Shown here: piece after piece, positions 17,583 through 26,898 of the stretch
Numbering within the stretch: the first letter of the stretch is position 1
Layout of the letters: each line of letters opens with the position of its first letter
NCBI RefSeq assembly: GCF_900168125.1
Contig: NZ_FUZF01000022.1
Span: forward strand, 34,937 to 98,936
DNA: 64,000 nucleotides
Direction of reading: 5' to 3'
Origin: Sphingobacterium nematocida
GTDB taxonomy: Bacteria > Bacteroidota > Bacteroidia > Sphingobacteriales > Sphingobacteriaceae
Made by a program: the position numbers and the translations under genes
Notes under the pieces: generated by a model
Told to the model about the DNA's origin: nothing
What the model saw: only the letters and a program-made list of their open reading frames with translations
Databases searched by the model: none

Positions 17583-19540
17583 TAGCGAATTGTGTTTAAA
17601 GTTCTGCGCGCCTCATCCCGCAATTTACGGGAATGTCTAGTATCTACAATAAGTTCTTGGCAGGCTGCAATAATTTCAGATTTGCGGTAAGAATCTCCAA
17701 ATCCTGTTAAAGACTCTAGCATAGCTATCCGTAGGTCTACATCGATTTTGCTGTTGCGTACGAATTCCAGATAACGGTCTATAGAGGGGTGGTAGTTGAC
17801 AATCCGCAATGCAGCGATGCCCTGTTTGCGGACAACAGGTCTGTTGTCAAAGATACTTTTATCGATTTCTGCATAAGGACTTTTGAGTTGTTCTTCATAA
17901 AATCGTTCCTTTTCTTTAGCTATGTCTGCAAACACTGCCGTGGCGAAGGCCGGTTCAGCTATGTTTTTGATCAACTCCTTGTTAAAAGCATGTAATGCCA
18001 TCCTTACTTGTGCTAAGACGTAGGTGGAGTGTTGATTTTCAATGTAAGCTTCTATAAGTGAAGGTATGAAGGAAGGGTCTCCGATCTTCGCCATGGTATG
18101 AATGACATATCCGCGGATTAATTCATCGGAATCTTTGATTCCTTTTTTCAATAATGTTGTTTTTGTATCACTTCCCTGCTGTAGCCCGATCGATATACAG
18201 GTATAACGTACGGATGGAGAGTCCGAAGTCTCATACTCTTTAGTCAGCAGTTTGGAAATATCTTCATATCTGTTGGCGAATAGTTGTGTGATAATTAAGC
18301 TTTTTGCATCAGCTGATTTTACTTTAGGGAGTGCTTCTAATAGTTTTTTGTTACTTTTTTCATCTAGAAAAACGCAGACAGAATCTGTGCTGCTATTGAC
18401 AAAGCATAGTGTAGGGTCGCCGATGATATGTGATTCTAGACTATTGTTTAGCTGCGCCCAACGGCCAATGTTAATCCCCATATGTAGAAGCCCTATCAGG
18501 TGCAAAGGATGTTTAGGACTTGAAGAATTTACGGTGTTGGCTAGCACAGTGATCGACTGTCCTTCGGAGAATATAAATTGTCCCGCAGTGTATGCCGGAG
18601 CTGTGAAATCGCCCCTCTGATTGCCTGAAAAGACCGTAAATATTGGATTTGGTTTCACTTTTTTTTGAGCCGGGATAGCAAACATTTTATCAACAGGAGT
18701 AATAGAATCTTTCTCAGGATCTAGTTGTACTAGGGCGATATCCAATCTATTCTTTTGGAAGAGATTGATTGTTTCCTCCTCGCTAAAATTGTGATACCTT
18801 CCATTGTAGCTCTGTATTTGGGTGTTTGTGTTCAAAGTAAGCGGAAAATGCTCTTCCAGACAAAGCGATTCAGAGGCATAGGTCGACAGCGGACTGTAGG
18901 GACTGTTTACCGTTGTATAAGACAAAATATGATCTATACTATTATTTTGCTGATGTCTATTTGCTGCTTTTCGGAGGTAAGCGGAAATCTGTTGGTATTT
19001 GTTTGCTCCTGTAGTGTTCGTCGTCAAGGGTTTGATCCGTGCCGAATAGATGTTGGATTTGACACCATTAGTAGTTGACCCTCCCAGATTGTAAATGAAA
19101 AGGGCAGGGTTGGTTTTACTTTGTTCCACAAACTCGAAAGGAAGTGCAAAGTCATCGTAAAAACGGTCAGAAGGAACAGGATCAACACTGTTTGTGAGGT
19201 GTTGCGCTTTGTGTATGATAGGAATTGGAATATCTCCGATCAAAATAACACCTTCTAATTTGGAGTTATTATAAAGGAGTTGTATTTCTTTTTTTACCTG
19301 TTCTGGATTTTTCCAAGTGTGAGCGATAATGTATGTAGGTAGCTGGTTGGACTCAATAGCCATTTTATACGTTAGAATGTCTTTTTTACATTGTTCAAAT
19401 GTTGTTTTGTCTACAATGATTGCAAAAGATCGATCTGATACCTTGAGTGTCGGAGGAATGAGATCCTGTGCCGTCGCTATTTGTAGGGCGGATAAGCAAG
19501 AGACTACAAAGATAAAAAGTAGTTTGGTGAAAGCCTTCAT
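17582..19540 (-). CDS. exported gingipain-fold (C25-like) protein with HEAT repeats, copy 1
   Basis: 652 residues with a signal peptide ending around ALQIATA. It has the same architecture as the next gene: EGVILIGDIPIPII, VPSDRFYDDFALPFEF and HIIGDPTLCFVN in the peptidase-like domain, then a HEAT-like helical C-terminus containing DSDELIRGYVIHTMAKIGDP. No convincing catalytic Cys/His pair is visible (FSGNQRGDF at the expected Cys position). It is transcribed from a promoter at 19602-19632, which is part of a dispersed repeat. A tandem duplication made the pair; periplasmic or surface role unknown. Confidence 0.65.
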   Translation of the reverse strand: MKAFTKLLFIFVVSCLSALQIATAQDLIPPTLKVSDRSFAIIVDKTTFEQCKKDILTYKMAIESNQLPTYIIAHTWKNPEQVKKEIQLLYNNSKLEGVILIGDIPIPIIHKAQHLTNSVDPVPSDRFYDDFALPFEFVEQSKTNPALFIYNLGGSTTNGVKSNIYSARIKPLTTNTTGANKYQQISAYLRKAANRHQQNNSIDHILSYTTVNSPYSPLSTYASESLCLEEHFPLTLNTNTQIQSYNGRYHNFSEEETINLFQKNRLDIALVQLDPEKDSITPVDKMFAIPAQKKVKPNPIFTVFSGNQRGDFTAPAYTAGQFIFSEGQSITVLANTVNSSSPKHPLHLIGLLHMGINIGRWAQLNNSLESHIIGDPTLCFVNSSTDSVCVFLDEKSNKKLLEALPKVKSADAKSLIITQLFANRYEDISKLLTKEYETSDSPSVRYTCISIGLQQGSDTKTTLLKKGIKDSDELIRGYVIHTMAKIGDPSFIPSLIEAYIENQHSTYVLAQVRMALHAFNKELIKNIAEPAFATAVFADIAKEKERFYEEQLKSPYAEIDKSIFDNRPVVRKQGIAALRIVNYHPSIDRYLEFVRNSKIDVDLRIAMLESLTGFGDSYRKSEIIAACQELIVDTRHSRKLRDEARRTLNTIR

Positions 19541-19601
19541 AATATGAACCAGACCAATACAATGATTTAGGACTTTCTAAATCACGGGCTAAATTTATTT
19601 A

Positions 19602-19632
19602 CAAACCTACATAAATTCGCCTTTCCCGACAA
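19602..19632 (-). promoter_or_regulatory. promoter of the gingipain-fold gene pair, inside a dispersed repeat
   Basis: On the minus strand TTG, 20 bp, TAGGTTTG. It forms the right end of the ~104-bp repeat and gives a leader of about 55 nt before the ATG at 19540. Confidence 0.65.
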
Positions 19633-19703
19633 CATAATGCGTCGTAATATAAAAGCGAATCTTGTAGCTCTCCTCATCCATTAAGATTCTTTTATAGAGG
19701 AAA
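19602..19703 (-). repeat. dispersed ~104-bp repeat, copy 1
   Basis: Read on the minus strand, this runs from ATTTCCTCTATAAAAGAATC to GAATTTATGTAGGTTTG. It matches 36940-37043 (plus strand) at roughly 88% by eye with a 1-bp gap. A 7-bp stem GAATCTT/AAGATTC followed by T-rich sequence lies at its start, placed where a terminator for xseA-xseB would be expected. Its end is a promoter. Confidence 0.85.
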
Positions 19704-19776
19704 TATAAACCGAAAAATTGTATTTATGTTTGGGAATGTCGAATGGAAAACTAACACAATTTTCAAAATAGGATTG

Positions 19777-20001
19777 TTATTCGGGATTGGTATCCCTGCC
19801 ACTTGTCTCTTGAAGCTTGGCCAGCAATGTGTTTACTTCTTCCTCCGATGCGGTCAACTTTGATTTGCAGATATGGATTAATTGGGATGCCCGCTTTATC
19901 TTATCTGCTAACTCATCTACATTGACATCACCTGTCTCTATCTCCGAAACGATCTGCTGTAACTCATTAACAGCATCGCTGTAGGTATAGTTTGATTCCA
20001 T
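19777..20001 (-). CDS. xseB: exodeoxyribonuclease VII small subunit
   Basis: 74 residues, the usual size for XseB. The sequence YSDAVNELQQIVSEIETGDVNVDELADKIKRASQLIHICKSKL, read in two parts, follows the family pattern (YeeAl.eLe.Iv..lE.g...ld). It forms the exonuclease VII complex with XseA, whose gene lies 6 bp upstream in the same transcript. The complex degrades single-stranded DNA in both directions during repair. Confidence 0.92.
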   Translation of the reverse strand: MESNYTYSDAVNELQQIVSEIETGDVNVDELADKIKRASQLIHICKSKLTASEEEVNTLLAKLQETSGRDTNPE

Positions 20002-20007
20002 TTGTTA

Positions 20008-21264
20008 TTAAGTTTTTGAAATTATTTTACTTGATAATATACCATCAGCGTAACTTGTTTCTATGGTGTCCCCTTCATTAACTTGTTGTTGTGAGGTTAT
20101 TGCTTTTCCATTGATCCGAGTTATGCTGAAGCCTTTTTTTAGAAGTAGTTTAGGGTCTGCCATGTTTACGATTCGTTCGATACCTTTCAGGGTCTCTTTT
20201 TGCTCTTTTAAAATCTGGCGGCTAAACAGTTGAGCTCTTTGGGATAGCATCTGAATCTGATGTTGTTCGGAAGATAGTTTCTGTTTGCTGTTCCAGGAAA
20301 TAATCTGTGCGAATTCTATGAGTTGTTTCCTTTGATGCCCAAAAGTCTCTTGTGCAAGAAAGACAAGACGTTCTTGTGCTTGATCTACAGGGATGGCGAA
20401 GTTATGAAATTTCTGAATCAAAAAATCAGCCAGCTCACTAGGGGTTATCGCATTCTTAAAAGCCACCATTTCGCTTACGGTCTCATTGGTAGAGTGACCT
20501 ATCCCTGTCAAGATAGGGATAGGGAAAATAGCAATTGCTTTGGCAAGCGCGTAGTTGTTATAGCTTGATAAACCAACTTCACCCCCACCTCCACGGATAA
20601 TTGCGACAGCATCATATTTTTCCAGATGTTCGGCGATCACAGCGAGTTGGCGAATGATAGAAGGAATGGATTTGTCGCCTTGTAATAAGGCTGGGTAGAG
20701 CGTGGTTTCAATTTTGTATCCCCAAGGGTTATGTGCGATTATTTTAAAAAAATCGGAAAGACCTTTGCTCGTTTCGACAGATATTATAGCAAGTCTTTTG
20801 GGTACCATCGGGAAAGGAAGATTTTTGTTAGCATCGAATAATCCTTCTTTGTGGAGTTGTGCTATACTTTCTTTTTTTTCTTTTTCAAGTTCGCCCAGAA
20901 CAAAAGTGGGGTCTATATCCACGATTCGTAGACTTAGGCCATATAGAGGGTCGTAAGAAACGCCTGCTTGAAATAAAATAGTGATCCCATCCCGCAAGGG
21001 CTCGTTTAGTAACTGGATGAATTGCTGATTAATGCGCTCGAAGTCTGTCTTCCAGAGTATGGACCGTATTTCAGCTACAATTTTTCCGTCTTTTTTTTCA
21101 ACAAGTTCTGGATAACAGTGCCCTGAGTGCTTATAGTGGTTAAGTTTATTCATCTCCGCTTTGATCCAATACAGACTTTTGTAACGATCAGCAATGGTCT
21201 TTTGGATGCTTTTCGTTACCTCTAAGAGAGAAAAAATAGTTTTGTTTTCAACCACCTCAGGCAT
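20008..21264 (-). CDS. xseA: exodeoxyribonuclease VII large subunit
   Basis: About 418 residues from the ATG at 21264 (MPEVVENKTIFSLLEVTKSI); an in-frame ATG 36 bp upstream would add a hydrophobic stretch that the family lacks. An N-terminal OB-fold region binds DNA. The catalytic core shows the conserved GKGLSDFFKI-like segment, AIIRGGGGEVGLSSYN and PILTGIGHSTNETVSEMVA. A long helical region and the C-terminal KGFSITRING motif follow. It is paired with XseB. Confidence 0.93.
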   Translation of the reverse strand: MPEVVENKTIFSLLEVTKSIQKTIADRYKSLYWIKAEMNKLNHYKHSGHCYPELVEKKDGKIVAEIRSILWKTDFERINQQFIQLLNEPLRDGITILFQAGVSYDPLYGLSLRIVDIDPTFVLGELEKEKKESIAQLHKEGLFDANKNLPFPMVPKRLAIISVETSKGLSDFFKIIAHNPWGYKIETTLYPALLQGDKSIPSIIRQLAVIAEHLEKYDAVAIIRGGGGEVGLSSYNNYALAKAIAIFPIPILTGIGHSTNETVSEMVAFKNAITPSELADFLIQKFHNFAIPVDQAQERLVFLAQETFGHQRKQLIEFAQIISWNSKQKLSSEQHQIQMLSQRAQLFSRQILKEQKETLKGIERIVNMADPKLLLKKGFSITRINGKAITSQQQVNEGDTIETSYADGILSSKIISKT

Positions 21265-21400
21265 GATCCAAAGGTACTGAAAAAGTTGGAGGTTAGGCAC
21301 CTCTTGTACGAGTCGTAATAGATAGGGAACAATAGTTTGTATAGTTTGATTGCGTTTTTGTGCAGCTTTTAACTATATTTACTTTAGAAACCTTATTATC

Positions 21401-23137
21401 ATGATTCGATTATTGACGGCGTTATGGGCGCTAACGACATTTTTTCTGTTGGATATACCATTTGTCCAAGCACAATACAAGCAAACTATTGCTAATAAAA
21501 CTAAGTTGGTTTATGACAAAGGACATCTTGTTCCTTTAAAACGCTTGGATAAGGTCAAAATTGCAGTAGTGACACCAGACTTGAGGAAGTATAATACTTT
21601 TGTGGAGCAATTGGGGCGTTATGCCGATATATCATCTTTTGATTTTTCAAGGTATGATGAAGATACCAAATATTTTAATCTGATCATCGTGGCCGGCACG
21701 GAGGCTGATCTGAATCAGCAGATGCTGTACATGTTACGACAGTCTTTGGTAAATCGTAAAGATATAATTCTTTGTCGTTTTGAAGATGGTGTAGGACGAT
21801 TGCAACAGTTCTCACCGCTATTAGGAGGACGCGTTACGGAGCTTAGCTACCCACAGTTTTCTGAAGAAGCCCAGCGGAATCTGGCAATGAGTGTTTTTGG
21901 TGGTCTCTCGATTACCGAGGGAGGAACCGGAAATCGAACGGAACAGACACGCTTGCAGTATAGTTCCGAGGGATCGGGATTGAACATTTCTAAAATGGGC
22001 CAAAAGATTGATCAGATTGCGGAAGAGGCTATTCGTGAAAAGGCTGCGCCCGGTATGGTGGTGATGGCTATTAAAAATGGGCAAGTTATTTTTGAAAAGG
22101 CATACGGTACCCATACCTACGATAAAACCCAAGCGACTAAGGTTACGGATATATTTGACCTGGCGTCAGTGAGTAAAATTGCTGGAACTACTCCTGTAGT
22201 CATGCATCTTCAGGAAAGTGGTATTATTAATCTGGATAGCACGATGGGACATTATTTGTGGCAGGCGCGACAAAGTAACAAAGCTAATATTACGCTACGA
22301 ACAGTATTATTGCATGAAGCAGGTTTTACCCCGTACATCCCTTTCTATCGTAATCTGAAACCGGGTGACATGCAGTCGGTCGCTTCGGCGTCTCATCAGG
22401 TCAAGGTCGCAGACAATGCGTATCTACGGAATAATTATTATCGGGATGTCATGTGGCCGGAGATGCTACAATCTGCTGTGAAACCTATTGGCAATTATGT
22501 CTACTCAGATATCAGTATGTATGTGATGAAGGAAGTAGCAGAGCATGAAACAGCTATTCCCATGGAAGATTATATACAGGAAATTTTATATCAGCCTATT
22601 GGTATGAAAGGAGCAGGTTATAACCCGCGCGAACGGTTTGAAAAAAGCAGAATTATACCTACTGAAAATGACACTTCTTTTCGGAAGGTATTACTAGAAG
22701 GTTATGTTCATGACCAAGGAGCTGCAATGGCTGGAGGTGTGGCGGGGCATGCTGGATTGTTTTCTACAGCCAATGATCTTGCCATCTATGGACAGCTGTT
22801 GCTCAATAGGGGAGAGTATGGTGGTGTTCGTTATTTTAAACCAGGTACAGTAGATCTTTTTACCTCTAAGCAGTCTAAGACGAGTCGTAGGGGACTTGGC
22901 TTTGATCGTGCAGATTTGGATCCTAAGAAAGAATATCCTTCCCGATTGGCTAATGCATCAGTATATGGTCATACTGGGTATACAGGAACCTGCATATGGA
23001 TAGATCCGAAGCATCAGCTGATATATATCTTTTTGTCCAATCGCGTACATCCTCAGGTATCGACCAAATTGTATGATTTAAATGTTAGGAGCCGGATACA
23101 GGATGCTATCTACGAAACGATAAATGAAGCAAAATGA
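21401..23137 (+). CDS. exported beta-lactamase-fold serine hydrolase with GH3 C-terminal-like N-domain
   Basis: 578 residues from the ATG at 21401, which opens a signal peptide (MIRLLTALWALTTFFLLDIP, cleavage near VQAQ). Residues 30-170 (KTKLVYDKGHLVPLKRLDKV) resemble the C-terminal domain of GH3 beta-N-acetylglucosaminidases. Such proteins in Bacteroidota are often fused to a beta-lactamase domain, but here the GH3 catalytic domain is absent. Residues 200-575 form the class C beta-lactamase/esterase fold with S256-V-S-K259, YSD as the YxN-type motif, and HTG near the C-terminus. Probably acts on periplasmic peptidoglycan or esters. Overlaps the M19 gene by 4 bp. Confidence 0.85.
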   Translation: MIRLLTALWALTTFFLLDIPFVQAQYKQTIANKTKLVYDKGHLVPLKRLDKVKIAVVTPDLRKYNTFVEQLGRYADISSFDFSRYDEDTKYFNLIIVAGTEADLNQQMLYMLRQSLVNRKDIILCRFEDGVGRLQQFSPLLGGRVTELSYPQFSEEAQRNLAMSVFGGLSITEGGTGNRTEQTRLQYSSEGSGLNISKMGQKIDQIAEEAIREKAAPGMVVMAIKNGQVIFEKAYGTHTYDKTQATKVTDIFDLASVSKIAGTTPVVMHLQESGIINLDSTMGHYLWQARQSNKANITLRTVLLHEAGFTPYIPFYRNLKPGDMQSVASASHQVKVADNAYLRNNYYRDVMWPEMLQSAVKPIGNYVYSDISMYVMKEVAEHETAIPMEDYIQEILYQPIGMKGAGYNPRERFEKSRIIPTENDTSFRKVLLEGYVHDQGAAMAGGVAGHAGLFSTANDLAIYGQLLLNRGEYGGVRYFKPGTVDLFTSKQSKTSRRGLGFDRADLDPKKEYPSRLANASVYGHTGYTGTCIWIDPKHQLIYIFLSNRVHPQVSTKLYDLNVRSRIQDAIYETINEAK

Positions 23138-24300
23138 TACGATTTTTTAGTTCTTTATGCTTAGTCGGGTTGTGTTGTTCAGTAGGGTGGGCGCAAGATC
23201 ATAACGCGCTGCACAAGAGGATCGTTGTTGTCGATGGGCATAACGATGTAATTATCGAGAGTATTCTACTAGGTCGAGATATTGGTCAGAGACTGCAAGA
23301 GGGGCATACGGATATCCCTCGATTGATAGAAGGAGGTGTTGATGTTCAGGTGTTTGCCGTGTGGTCTGATGATAAACGATGGCAGAAAGGAGCTTTTCAA
23401 CATGCTAATGACCAGATTGATGCTTTATCAGAAGTTATTCGGCGTAATCCGGACCAAATCGCCTTAGCCCAGAGTGCGCAAGATATTAGTCGCATACACG
23501 ATCAAGGTAAAGTAGCAGCTCTGATAGGTATTGAAGGTGGAAATATGATCGAGTCTAGTCTTACGAATCTTGAGGCACTGTACCGGCGTGGCGCCCGATA
23601 CTTGACGCTTACATGGAACTATAACCTATCTTGGGCTACTGCCGCAGCGATTGAAGACCATAAAATAGCATCTAAACAAAGGGGCTTGTCAAAGAAGGGG
23701 CGTGCAATAATCCGAAAGATGAACGAATTGGGCATGATGGTGGATTTATCACACGGTAGTAAAAAGCTGTTTTATGATGTGTTGGAAGTCAGCACTAAAC
23801 CTATTTTGGTTTCACACAGCAACGCAGCTACACTGACTCCTCATTTTAGAAATCTGGATGATCAGCAATTGGCAGCGCTGAAGAAAAATGGAGGGGTCAT
23901 AGGGATCAACTTTTATTCGGGTTTCCTGGATTCAGATTATGAAGCGAAAGTAAAGGGGCTTTACGCCAAATATGTCGGAGTTGCTCCCCAAGGAATGTCT
24001 GTTTCAAAACAATATAGTTTGCTTACAAAAGAGCAAAAGTATCAAGCCAACGCCCCCTTATCACTATTGGTCGACCATATTGAATATCTCGTCAAACAGG
24101 TCGGGATAGATCATGTTGCCATTGGATCCGATTTCGATGGGATAGAGGCTCCTCCTCAAGATTTGGAAGATGTGTCTCAGTTTCCGAACTTGACCAAAGC
24201 GCTACTAGCAAGGGGTTATAAAGAAGATGCCATAGCAAAGATAATGGGACTAAATTTTTTGCGTATTTTAAAGGAGAACGAATCCGACGGGGTTAATTAA
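23134..24300 (+). CDS. M19 membrane-type dipeptidase
   Basis: 388 residues with signal peptide MIRFFSSLCLVGLCCSVGWA. Zinc-site motifs of renal-dipeptidase-like M19 enzymes are present: VDGHNDVIIES near residue 33, LIGIEGGN, MVDLSHGSKKLFYDVLE, ILVSHSNA and AIGSDFDGIE. It cleaves dipeptides, often with a C-terminal D-residue, in the periplasm. The ATG overlaps the stop of the beta-lactamase-fold gene (ATGA), suggesting the two act together in cell-wall peptide turnover (inference). Its last 8 bp overlap the convergent membrane-protein gene. Confidence 0.92.
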   Translation: MIRFFSSLCLVGLCCSVGWAQDHNALHKRIVVVDGHNDVIIESILLGRDIGQRLQEGHTDIPRLIEGGVDVQVFAVWSDDKRWQKGAFQHANDQIDALSEVIRRNPDQIALAQSAQDISRIHDQGKVAALIGIEGGNMIESSLTNLEALYRRGARYLTLTWNYNLSWATAAAIEDHKIASKQRGLSKKGRAIIRKMNELGMMVDLSHGSKKLFYDVLEVSTKPILVSHSNAATLTPHFRNLDDQQLAALKKNGGVIGINFYSGFLDSDYEAKVKGLYAKYVGVAPQGMSVSKQYSLLTKEQKYQANAPLSLLVDHIEYLVKQVGIDHVAIGSDFDGIEAPPQDLEDVSQFPNLTKALLARGYKEDAIAKIMGLNFLRILKENESDGVN

Positions 24301-24910
24301 CCTCTTCTTCCAGACGGGTTAGTTCATCATAGTTTTTGTTTAGTTTTTTTAAGAGAAAGCCGTACAACACTTTGAAATAGAGTTTAAATAACCAGATAAA
24401 TAATAGGCCAAACAGGGTGAAAAGAATTGCTCCTAAGACGATTACAAAAATCATTTCGCCCCAACTATTCCCGCCGAGGTACTCTTCTATAACTAGTTGA
24501 ATAAACTGTAGCGCAAATGCAAGGTATGCCGCCAGTATATTGAATTGAATGTACTGATGTGCATTTTTGCGGACTGCTAATATGCTCTCCATTAGTTTTT
24601 TAGTGCTGCTCGTTGTTTTTATTTTAATAAGTAAACTGTAAAACTGGAAGATGAAATAAAAGATAACAGCGTAGAAGGCAATGTTGTATATACCATCTAT
24701 TATCTGGAATATTAGGAACTCTTCTTTTTCTACTGGTACCAGAAAGGAAACTGCTAGCCACAAGGCAAATTCCAGACAGCAAATAATAAAAATCCATTTT
24801 ACGATAGACGAAGAGCTTCGATGCAACATCGCTTGAAGTTCACTTCTTTCTATTTTCGGAAAATTATTATCTCCGTTCCAGTGTTGTTTTAATAAATCTA
24901 ATCCATCCAT
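24293..24910 (-). CDS. four-helix membrane protein coupled to an ECF sigma factor
   Basis: 205 residues with a soluble N-terminus of about 35 residues, then about four transmembrane segments (near 37-57, 70-97, 120-142, 150-180) and a charged tail ending TRLEEEVN. No named family recognised. Its ATG overlaps the sigma-factor stop (TAATG). By position it is a candidate membrane partner or anti-sigma factor, although the N-terminus lacks a clear zinc anti-sigma motif. Confidence 0.6.
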   Translation of the reverse strand: MDGLDLLKQHWNGDNNFPKIERSELQAMLHRSSSSIVKWIFIICCLEFALWLAVSFLVPVEKEEFLIFQIIDGIYNIAFYAVIFYFIFQFYSLLIKIKTTSSTKKLMESILAVRKNAHQYIQFNILAAYLAFALQFIQLVIEEYLGGNSWGEMIFVIVLGAILFTLFGLLFIWLFKLYFKVLYGFLLKKLNKNYDELTRLEEEVN

Positions 24911-25416
24911 TAATAACCTCCGTTCTGATTTATCATGCTTTTCAGCTTTGTTTTTATGCGGTTCATTTTCACGCGAGCGTTGACTTCGCTAATACCCAAT
25001 GTTTCGGAAATCTCAGCGTAATCTTTGTCTTCCAGATACATGTACACCAGTGCCTTTTCGATATCATTCAATTGCCTTACTGCCATGTATAGTGCTTTTA
25101 GTTGTTCTTCCTGTTCTGTGTCATATTCTTCATAACGTATGTTTTGTAGGGAATTGTTCCAATCTACAGTTGTTATTTTTCGTTTTGTACCGCGGTACAG
25201 TGAAATCGCTGTATTCAAAGCCACCCGGTATGCCCAGGTCGTAAATTTTGCATCGCCTTTGAATGATGGATAGGATTTCCAAAGTTGAATGACCATTTCC
25301 TGAAAAAGATCTTTGTGCGTATCCAAATCCGCAGCATATAGCTTGCAGATCTTATGAAGGATATTCTGGTGTTGTTCCAGTAGCCCAACAAATTCTATTT
25401 CCGTGCTTTTGTTCAT
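24910..25416 (-). CDS. ECF-type RNA polymerase sigma factor
   Basis: 168 residues with sigma region 2 (DLFQEMVIQLWKSYPSFKGD then FTTWAYRVALNTAISLYRGTKRK) and region 4 (YMYLEDKDYAEISETLGISEVNARVKMNRIKTKLK). It directs RNA polymerase to a stress or surface-signalling regulon. It is coupled to the downstream membrane protein. No long C-terminal extension is present. Confidence 0.92.
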   Translation of the reverse strand: MNKSTEIEFVGLLEQHQNILHKICKLYAADLDTHKDLFQEMVIQLWKSYPSFKGDAKFTTWAYRVALNTAISLYRGTKRKITTVDWNNSLQNIRYEEYDTEQEEQLKALYMAVRQLNDIEKALVYMYLEDKDYAEISETLGISEVNARVKMNRIKTKLKSMINQNGGY

Positions 25417-25487
25417 TTAGTTTGGTTATAGGTCGAATTTAAGAAGATATTGTTACATCTAATGGAGGATTTTATTAATTTAGCCTA

Positions 25488-26876
25488 ATGGCCAAGTCAA
25501 AATCAGCATATTTTTGTCAATCTTGTGGGTACGAATCTCCTAAATGGTTGGGGCAATGTCCTTCCTGTAAGCAATGGAATACTTTTGTAGAAGAAGTCGT
25601 AACGACGAGCTCATCCCGGGTTCCGGAATGGCGTAGTACGACCGTTGGTTCCGGGGCTACAAAACGTACCAATAAAGCTGCTATCATACACGAGATCGTC
25701 TATTCAGAGGAACAGCGGATTTTGACACCCGACAAAGAATTCAATCGCGTACTCGGCGGAGGTATTGTGCCGGGATCCTTAGTCCTCATCGGGGGTGAAC
25801 CGGGGATTGGAAAGTCAACGTTAATGCTGCAGTTGGCACTGTCTTTACCAGAAGTAAGGACACTCTATATTTCGGGAGAAGAAAGCGAACAGCAGATAAA
25901 AATGAGGGCCGAAAGACTGTCACAGTCATCAAAAGCCAACTGCTATATCCTGACAGAAAGTAGTACGCAGAATATATTCAAACAGATAGAAGTCGTCAAT
26001 CCAAATGTTATCGTAATAGATTCGATCCAGACGTTGCACTCATCGCAAATAGAATCTGCCCCTGGATCGGTGTCTCAGGTGCGTGAATGTACAGCAGAGT
26101 TGCTACGTTTTGCTAAGGAAACAAATACACCGGTGCTGATCGTTGGGCATATTACAAAGGATGGTTCGATTGCCGGCCCCAAAGTGTTGGAACATATGGT
26201 AGATACGGTTTTACAATTCGAAGGAGACAGAAATCATGTGTATCGAATATTGAGGTCCGTCAAGAACAGATTTGGCTCGTCGTCAGAATTAGGTATCTAT
26301 GAAATGCAGGGAGCTGGGCTGCGCGAAGTGTCAAATCCCTCTGAAATAATGCTCTCCCAACGGGATAGTCCGGTGAGTGGCGTCGCTGTTGCGGCTATGC
26401 TCGAAGGGGTTAGGCCGTTAATGATTGAGGTCCAGGCATTGGTCAGCAACTCGGCTTTTGGTACGCCACAACGTACAGCCACAGGATTTGATACGAAGCG
26501 GCTGAGTATGTTGTTGGCGGTATTGGAGAAGCGTTTCGGTTTCCGATTGAGTGCGCAGGATGTATTTTTAAATATTGCAGGAGGACTTCGGGTTGAAGAT
26601 CCTGCTATTGATTTGGCTGTGATCGCAGCGCTTATATCTTCGCAACAGGATATTCCGTTGCCTGCCCAGGTTACATTTGCTGGCGAGGTTGGTTTATCAG
26701 GCGAAATTCGCGCTGTCAACCGTATCGAACAACGTATAGCTGAAGCAGAAAAATTGGGGTTTGACGGTATATTTATCTCAAAATATAATGTCAAGGGGTT
26801 GGATGCAAAGAAATATAATATCGCTATCCGGCCTATGGCTACACTGGAGGATTTGTTTAGAGCGCTTTTTGGCTAA
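25488..26876 (+). CDS. radA: DNA repair protein RadA
   Basis: 462 residues in the standard RadA order. A C4 zinc finger (C10, C13, C24, C27) is followed by Walker A GGEPGIGKST near residue 102, a RecA-like ATPase core with VIVIDSIQTL, and the RadA-specific KNRFGSSSELGIYEM. A Lon-protease-like C-terminal domain (GGLRVEDPAIDLAVIAALIS) ends the protein. RadA drives branch migration of recombination intermediates. Divergent from the sigma-factor operon with a 71-bp gap. Confidence 0.95.
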   Translation: MAKSKSAYFCQSCGYESPKWLGQCPSCKQWNTFVEEVVTTSSSRVPEWRSTTVGSGATKRTNKAAIIHEIVYSEEQRILTPDKEFNRVLGGGIVPGSLVLIGGEPGIGKSTLMLQLALSLPEVRTLYISGEESEQQIKMRAERLSQSSKANCYILTESSTQNIFKQIEVVNPNVIVIDSIQTLHSSQIESAPGSVSQVRECTAELLRFAKETNTPVLIVGHITKDGSIAGPKVLEHMVDTVLQFEGDRNHVYRILRSVKNRFGSSSELGIYEMQGAGLREVSNPSEIMLSQRDSPVSGVAVAAMLEGVRPLMIEVQALVSNSAFGTPQRTATGFDTKRLSMLLAVLEKRFGFRLSAQDVFLNIAGGLRVEDPAIDLAVIAALISSQQDIPLPAQVTFAGEVGLSGEIRAVNRIEQRIAEAEKLGFDGIFISKYNVKGLDAKKYNIAIRPMATLEDLFRALFG

Positions 26877-26898
26877 AGCAGGTAGACTGTTTGTGTAG

